In this document: positions 57,527-64,000 of the stretch, in pieces
Position numbering within the stretch: the first letter of the stretch is position 1
How the letters are laid out: every line of letters begins with the position of its first letter
NCBI RefSeq assembly: GCF_003573695.1
Contig: NC_039359.1
Coordinates: 79,002,783-79,066,782 of the forward strand
Direction: 5' to 3'
Length of the DNA stretch: 64,000 nt
Source: Papaver somniferum
Lineage: Eukaryota; Streptophyta; Magnoliopsida; Ranunculales; Papaveraceae
Notes under the pieces: model-generated
Databases searched by the model: none
Told to the model about the DNA's origin: nothing
Seen by the model: only the letters and a program-made list of their open reading frames with translations
Program-made: the position numbers and the translations under genes

Positions 57527-60500
57527 CCCTCCCGCAAGCGTAACGGGTTATCTTGAACCGTAAGCTTGAACCTTAAAAGAGAAAACCGATCACTAGAAAG
57601 TGGTTTGGTAAATATGTCTGCAATTTGATCTTTAGAGGATATAAAACGGACATCAAGAAGCTTGGAAGCTACTTGATCACGAACAAAGTGATAATCAATT
57701 TCTATATGTTTCGTCCGAGCATGAAATATAGGATTAACTGTGAGATAAGTTGCACCAAGATTATCACACCATAATATGGGAGGAGAACGTGTGGATATAC
57801 GAAGCTCAGAAATAAGTGACTGAATCCACATAATTTCGGCAGTAGCAATAGCAAGTCCTCGATATTCAGCTTCAGTACTAGAACGAGAAACAGTCTTTTA
57901 TTTACGAGCACTCCAAGAAATAATGTTACCACCCAAATAAACACAATATCCACTTGTAGAACGACGATCATCAAGAGAACCAGCCCAATCAGAATCAGTA
58001 TATGCACTGAAAGATAATTGTAGAGAAGGGGATGGCTTAAGGAGTATGCCAAACGTACTTGTATGCTTGAGGTAACGAAGAATACGTTTGACTAATCCCC
58101 AGTGAAACTCTGTAGGAGCATGCATAAATTGACAAACCTTATTGACAACAAACGCAAGATCCGGACGAGTAAAAGTTAAATATTGCAAAGCTCCAATAAT
58201 GCTACGATATTCAGTAGCATCTGTTAATAAAGTGCTACGATCAGAGGAAACATCACCAGAAGTGCTTAGCGGAGTAGTAATTGGTTTAACGCCATCCATT
58301 TTTACTCGAATAAGAAGATCTTGAGCATAACGGTGTTGCGAGAGAAAGAGCCCCGAAGAAGTACGAATTGCCTCAATCCCAAGAAAATAGGATAATTGAC
58401 CAAGATCTTTAATTGCAAATTCTTGCTGCAAACGAGAGAGAATAGAGGTAATACCTGTAGTACTAGAGCCAGTGACAATGATATCATCCACATACACCAA
58501 CAAATAGATCACACCATGAGTCCCAGTATAAATAAACAAGGACGAATCACACTTGGAAGTAACAAAACCAATTTGCAACAAAAAATTGCTAAGTCTGTGA
58601 TACCACGCACGAGGAGCCTGTTTAAGTCCATAAAGAGAACGATGTAATTTGCAAACATGTGTAGGAAAACGAGAATCAACATAACCTGGAGGTTGTTTCA
58701 TGTAGACTTCCTCTTGAAGTTCTCCATGAAGAAAAGCATTCTGCACATCAAGTTGATGAATGGGCCAATTTGAGGATAAAGCCAATGTAAGAATAATACG
58801 TATAGTGCATGGTTTAACAACCAGACTAAACGTTTCAGAGTAATCAATTCCTTCTTGTTGATTGTATCCTTTGGCAACTAGTCGAGACTTACGACGTGCA
58901 ATGGTACCATCTGGATTACGCTTGATTCGAAAAACCCACTTACAACCAATAACATTCATAGAAGGATGATACGGGACTAAGGACCAAGTACCATTTCGGA
59001 GTAATGCATTGACCTCATCGTCGGATGATGTGCGCCAGTCAGGGTCCTTATGAGCTTGAGAAATGCAAGACGGTTCAAGAACTGAATCACAGATGAGAGC
59101 ATATCGTGAATTTGGTTTGAAAATACCATCTCTAACTCTTGTAGTCATCGGGTGTGTAACAAGAGAAGGATCTGTTGAAGTTACAGATTGAACAGCAGAA
59201 GAAGACGGCAACAGTAACTGAGAGTCGGACAAATCAGGAACAGAAGACAATGAATCGACAGCATCAGGTGTTGACTGCAGCGGAAGAATAACGGCAGGTG
59301 ACAGCTGAGGATGAGAAACAGAAACCGGCGGCTGATGATTAGAGAATGATGTTGTCGGCTGAGAAGTAACAGTAGGTGACGACTGATGATTGGAGACAGA
59401 GACAGACGGCTGATGATTGGAGAAAGAGTTTGGCGGCTGATGATTGGAGACAGAGTTTGGCGGCTGATGATTGGAGACAGAGTTTGGCAGCTCATGATTG
59501 GAGACAGAGTTTGGCGGCTGATGATTGGAGACTGGCGGCTCATGATTAGCTGGAGACGTGTCATGATTAATAGACACTGATGACGGCGCAAAATTATGAA
59601 GAGCAGACAAGGGAAGAATTACCTGTGAAGGAGTCGACGATGGCGAAGGTGACGATGCAGATGCAAAGGGAAAGGCAGTCTCATCAAAAACAACATGTCG
59701 ACTGATATATATTCGACCCGTAGGAATATGAAGACACTTATAACCCTTATGAGAGGGGCTATAGCCAATAAAAACACATGTAGAAGACAAAGCATCCATC
59801 TTATGAGACCTATACGGACGCAAGTGAGGATAACATAGACAACCAAATACACGAAGAGAAGTGTAATCAGGCGAAATACCAAAAAGAGCTTCATATGGAG
59901 AAGAATTATTAACAGAAGTCGAAGGGACACGATTCATCAAATAACAGGCAGTGTAAAAGGAGTCATACCAATATGAAGACGGCACAGAGGCCATGTTAAG
60001 AATAGTAAGACCAGTTTCACGAATATGAAGATGACGACGTTCAACCAAACCATTTTGTTCAGAAGTGTGTGGACATGAAAAACGATGGAAAATTCCAAGT
60101 TCTTGAAGACGTGGAGTGAGTTTGCGATATTCAGCAGCATTAACAGATTGAAATATTTTTATCTTTCGACCAAAAAGATTTTCAACATGCTTTTGGAATA
60201 AGAAAAATATAGAGAAAACATCAGATTTTTGAGACATAGGAAACATCCAAGTAAAACGACTATACGCATCAATGAATATAATATAATATTTATATCCTTC
60301 ATTAGATAAAATATGAGAGGGTCCCCATACATCAGAGAGAATTAAATCTAATGGATTCAAATAAACTGTTGTACTGGATTGAAAAGGTAATTTATGACTT
60401 CTATGCTCATGACAAAAAGAACAAAAACTGATAGTTTGATTTGAAACTGGAAGAGAAAACTGAGAAATAACTTTGCGAACTGTGCGCATCATTGGATGAC

Positions 60501-62013
60501 CCATTCTAGCATGCCAGGCTTGTAAACTAGCACGCTCTCCTATGTAAGCCTGAGGAATTGGAGATGAAACATCAAGTTGATAGAGACCACCCTTCCTAAT
60601 GCCGCGAAGAAGAACCTTCCCGGTACATCGATCCTTCACAAGACAAAAATTTGGATGAAATTCAAATAAGACATTGTTATCAGTAGTGAAACGAGAAACA
60701 GATAAGAGATTATGAGAGATTTTGGGTGCAAAGAGGACATTACTAAGCTGCAACTTACGGTTGGGAGTCCCTAAAATTGAGGAACCAACATTAGAAATTG
60801 GTATAGAAGAACCATTACCCATCTGAATTTGATCAGGGCCAGTATACTCAGTAGGAAATTGAAGACGAGAGAAATCATTGGTAATGTGATCTGTAGCACC
60901 ACTATCAGGCGTCCAAGAAGGTGATGATGAAAACCCAGGTCCATAAGCGGAATAAGCCCGAGGTGCAGAGGATGGTAGTTGACGCCTAGGTGGTCGAAAA
61001 CTCTTGTCGTAACGGTTCCAGCAGTCTTGGGCCTCATGATTTTTACGCCCACAAAGTTGACAACGAGGAGAAGAACAATCAGAGGTCATAGGCCCACGTT
61101 GATTGTCAGGTGAAGCAGGCCCACGTTGATTCTGAAAACGAGCAGGCTGAGATAAACCAAGCCCATGGTGATTTTGATTTCTGTTGTTACCAGAAGAGCG
61201 AAAAGAAGACAACTGAGAGGTGGGTGCTGAAGATGATACATATGATGAAAAAGAATGATACGAAGATTGTCGATTCTGGGCAGCGAGATTAGCAACTGGT
61301 TGAGAGTTGGAAAGCTTTGTCTGTTGATCAATACGTAGTTCAAACGTCAGGAGAAAAGTGAGAAAATCTTCAACAGACAACGAACTCATCGTGGTGGTTA
61401 ATGATGTGACGATAACATCATAGGTACTGTCCAAGCCAGCTAAGAGACAGTGACGAAACTCTTTGTCTGTGACAATGGTATCTGCTGCTGCCAAGCTATC
61501 CACAAGATCACGAGCACGGCCTATGTACTGACGCATAGTTTGAGAACCTTTCCGTAATGCTCGCAGTTCACAGTGAATATGATGAACCTGAGCATCAGAT
61601 TTAGAGCCATAAAGAGATTCCAGAGATGACCAGATTTCTTTGGACGTTGTTAATCGATGGACATGACGAAACGTAGTCGGGGTAAGAGAAGAAAACAGCC
61701 AACTAACTAAGAGTTTATCCTGTTTTCTCCAGGAAAGATAGGCAGGGTTTGGGAGATCAGCAACAAGAGTTTCTGTAGGTCATGGAGTTGCACCAGTGAC
61801 ATAACCATCCAAGTCATGTCCCTGAAGGTAAGGAAGAAATTGAGCACGCTACAAGGAGTAATTGGTGTCGTCTAGCTTTACGGTGATCATGTGATGTGGC
61901 TGAGAGAACTGAAAAGAAGACATCGTAGAGGACTGCAGGGAAGACATGGTAGAGTTGACTATAGCAGAGACTGTAGAAGAGGCTGTAGAAGATGTGGTTG
62001 ATGATTCTTTCAT
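57511..62013 (-). pseudogene. Copia gag-pol polyprotein, near-intact with three stops
   Basis: ATG at 62013-62011 begins a Ser-rich N terminus and the gag region (MITVKLDDTNYSL). The zinc knuckle is CQLCGRKNHEAQDC (near 61060); the protease active site is WTPDSGATDH (near 60910). The integrase has a His/Cys finger (CSFCHEH) and core Asp in LILSDVWGP and Glu in EQNGLVERRH. The second core Asp position reads FQSVNAAEY (near 60140), Val instead of Asp. Reverse transcriptase: WVFRIKRNPDG, LDVQNAFLHGEL, YVDDIIVTG. RNase H: STEAEYR, ending IFTKPL. Premature stops lie at 61851-61849 (TAG), 61782-61780 (TGA) and 57900-57898 (TAA). Otherwise the frame is continuous over 4.5 kb. It is inactive on its own because of the stops and the integrase change. 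Confidence 0.93.
59390..59565 (-). repeat. 27-bp coding minisatellite between integrase and RT
   Basis: Repeats of nine codons, SNHQPPNSV and variants, five to six copies in the disordered linker after integrase. On the + strand the unit is GGAGACAGAGTTTGGCGGCT plus GATGATT. The frame is preserved. Confidence 0.88.
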
Positions 62014-62047
62014 AACTGAAATAGGATCGGCTAACCTACTGATACCA

Positions 62048-62304
62048 AGATAGAACTCCTAGGTTTAAGGGTTAACTGCTAGGTTTTAACTGAAGAGAAG
62101 AGAGACAAGATGAAGAGGTTTAAACAAGACAGTTTCTATTGATTTTGAATACACAGAATATACAGAGACTCAATGCATATATATGCATAACTAACTTGAG
62201 GGTTAAGATACTATCTTTCCCAAATAAACACAATTCCCTAATATACAGAGATTTCCAAATATACAGGACTGCTATGTATGGCATGAAGTCACGTTGTGTT
62301 AACA
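62048..62304 (-). repeat. Copia LTR (5' in element orientation)
   Basis: Pairs with 57270-57526; the minus strand continues directly into the primer site TGGTATCAGTAGG at 62047 downward. Confidence 0.95.
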
Positions 62305-62454
62305 CAATATTTTTCTGCTAATCTAGCCCATAGGACTTAGACAGTTCCTATGGAACTTAAGAGCAATTCATGTAAAAAGGGCAAATCTCCTACCATGGAC
62401 CGACCAAACTTCAAAGATAATTAGGCAAATGAACATTTTAATGCTTATTAACAG

Positions 62455-64000
62455 AAACTAGATGCTTATTTATGCTGAATCTAGAAATGACATACATGGG
62501 ATTAAAGTAACAAAAAATACACCCTCCGTAATTCATCTATTTTTTGCTGATGACTTGCTTGTCTTTGATAGAGCTAATGTGAAAGGTGATAGGAGTCTGG
62601 ATAATATGCTAAATATGTTTAGTAAGTATTCAGGACAAGCTATCAACTTTGAGACATCGGGTATTTCTTTTAGTCCTAAAATAGATCATATAATTAAAAC
62701 TCAGATAGTGAACATCCTAAACATTAAGAAGCTAGGTTTACAAGATAAGTACCTAGGTGTATCTCTCCTTATTCATAGAGACAAAATGGAAATCTTCAAT
62801 CACCTGTTTCATAATTTTGATAGGAATTTGTCAAATTGGAAGGGTAAGTATGTGAACCAGTCTGGTAGGACAATCCTAATTCAATCTAATTTAAGAACTC
62901 TTGCATCTCATCATCTAGCTGTATTTCCCTTGCCTAGAAAATTGACAGATAAAATAGATGGCATACAAAGAAGGTTCTTTTGGAATAAAAAAGGTAACAA
63001 TAAAGGTATTACTTTGAGGGAATGTGATAATGTCACTAAGCCAATAGTTATAAGGGGTTTGAATATCAAAAAAACTAAACACCTCAACAAAACATTATTA
63101 GCTAAACTTGCTTGTAGAGTTTTGACAAAACCTGATGCCCTTTGGTTCAAATTTTTTGAGCATAAGTACTTCCAGATAGTAATCCTTTGCATGTTGTTAA
63201 TGATAGGTGGTCAGTATCTTGGGTTTGGAGAGGGGTTTGTAGAGGGTTAGAGTTAATAAGGAAACATTATTGTTGGGAGGTTGGGGATGGTAAATCTATA
63301 GAACTTTGGAAAGATAAATGGGTTCCAAATAGAACTGAACTTCTTGATTCTACTTTTCTTCTGCAAATATGAAAACTGTTGATCAACTAATCTTGCAGGA
63401 GGAAGGTAAATGGAATGTGGAACTGTTAAGAGTGTTTTTTGATAGTGATACTGTCAAGGATATTTGTGATATAAGAATATCAGGTGCAGGTAAAGACATA
63501 ATAAGATGGAAACCATCTTATAATGGTCTATTTAGTGTTAAAACAACTTACATAGCTATTATGGATGAGATGTATGGCCAGGAAAATGATGCCTTTCCTA
63601 GGAAAACTTTTTGGAAGTTGGATCTTCCACAAAAGGTCAAACATTTTTTGTGGAAGTGCGTCCAGGATTGGCTGGCAGTTAGGAGTAAATTAGCTAGGTT
63701 CGCTCCTGATGTGACTAACATCTGTCCTTTGTATGGAACTTGTGTCGAAACTACTAACCACTTGTTCTTTGAATGTCATGTTTCTAGGAATCTGTGGTTT
63801 ATTGTGGATGCTAATATTGCAGGTTCAGTTGATAGAAAGCAGGTAAAGGAATTATTCATTGGTTGGTTAAGCCATAACAACAGTGGTAACTCAAATGTGG
63901 CTAGATGTATCAGGATTGTTAGCTTCAATCTTTGGCACATTTGGAAATCTCGTTCTGATATGGTTTTTGACAATGTTAATGTTAATATTGTGACAATGTA
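62455..64000 (+). pseudogene. L1-type LINE ORF2 fragment (reverse transcriptase C-terminal part and zf-RVT), runs off the right edge
   Basis: Begins within reverse transcriptase: IHLFFADDLLVF carries the F-A-D-D catalytic box. It continues through YSGQAINFETSGISFSP, DKYLGV and NWKGKYVNQSGRTILIQS to LWFKFFEHKYF. A one-base loss near 63173 shifts the frame; the family pattern goes on as HVVNDRWSVSWVWRG and then GDGKSIELWKDKWVP, with another break near 63367. From 63369 the frame is open to the window end and encodes the zf-RVT part (FWKLDLPQKVKHFLWKC, C-x3-C...TTNHLFFEC). No 5' half is present on the left, so it is 5'-truncated or was cut before the copia insertion. Confidence 0.88.

Larger units (their letters stand above)
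57270..62304 (-). mobile_element. Complete Ty1/copia retrotransposon, recent insertion
   Basis: A 5035-bp element on the minus strand with 257-bp LTRs (57270-57526, 62048-62304) differing at only about three positions, flanked by the TSD CAATA (57265-57269, 62305-62309). Next to the upstream LTR is TGGTATCA, the initiator-Met tRNA primer site. Before the other LTR the minus strand reads GCGGGAGGG, a purine tract. One long gag-pol frame fills the interior, ordered protease-integrase-RT-RNase H, which defines copia. High LTR identity means a young insertion; three nonsense codons mean this copy needs help to move. Confidence 0.95.

Noticed and set aside
59386..59580. + strand repeat protein (64 codons)
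   Set aside because: It is the antisense reading of the 27-bp minisatellite in copia pol.

Overview
This window is plant nuclear DNA, most likely from a dicot. The evidence is multi-exon genes with GT-AG introns and AT-rich introns, three host genes with clear Arabidopsis-type relatives, and a dense layer of plant-type transposable elements (Ty1/copia, Ty3/gypsy including Athila-like, L1-type LINE, tRNA-derived SINE, PIF/Harbinger, Mutator-like and hAT-like). The species cannot be read from the sequence. A basal eudicot with a large repeat-rich genome would fit, but that is a guess.

Layout. 1-4.4 kb: 5' part of a decayed Ty3/gypsy element on the minus strand (LTR, primer site, gag, protease), running off the left edge. 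4.5-6.1 kb: copia pol relic. 6.29-6.44 kb: SINE with target-site duplication (TSD). 7.15-13.52 kb: complete non-autonomous LTR retrotransposon with 1.48-kb LTRs, a GTGAT TSD, an Athila-like primer site and a single 485-aa ORF that matches no gag or pol I can recognise. 13.56-14.91 kb: hAT-like non-autonomous element. 15.31-22.60 kb: 7.3-kb PIF/Harbinger element (TSD TAA) with an intact DDE transposase, a broken Myb/SANT-type ORF1 and an extra multi-exon plant-mobile-domain (PMD) gene. 22.6-29.1 kb: nested small DNA elements, most with clean TSDs. 31.6-33.8 kb: a second copy of the 15-kb/22.6-23.3-kb host segment, carrying a 560-bp relative of the Harbinger element (TSD TTA). 34.0-43.2 kb: a roughly 9-kb Mutator-like element with a broken mudrA-type transposase and an opposite-strand ULP1-protease-like gene. 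43.2-44.9 kb: another palindrome-rich element.

The host gene island is 45.8-56.6 kb. It holds an 11-exon LysM receptor-like kinase closely resembling Arabidopsis LYK3, a 5-exon senescence/dehydration (ERD7-type) protein, and a convergent 3-exon TauD/clavaminate-synthase-like Fe(II)/2-oxoglutarate oxygenase. All three appear intact. At 57.3-62.3 kb is a young complete copia element (257-bp LTRs, TSD CAATA, three in-frame stops), inserted beside an L1-type LINE fragment that runs off the right edge.

Three things deserve attention. One is the LTR element carrying only a novel acidic protein. Another is the Harbinger element carrying a PMD gene. The third is architectural: at least five different DNA-element families here are filled with arrays of short, family-specific inverted words (GGCGGA/TCCGCC, GTCGGCA/TGCCGAC, AATCGGTT/AACCGATT, GGATGAAACC/GGTTTCATCC, TACATATTGATATGTAC). 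The local segmental duplication also provides reciprocal empty sites for the two Harbinger-family insertions.
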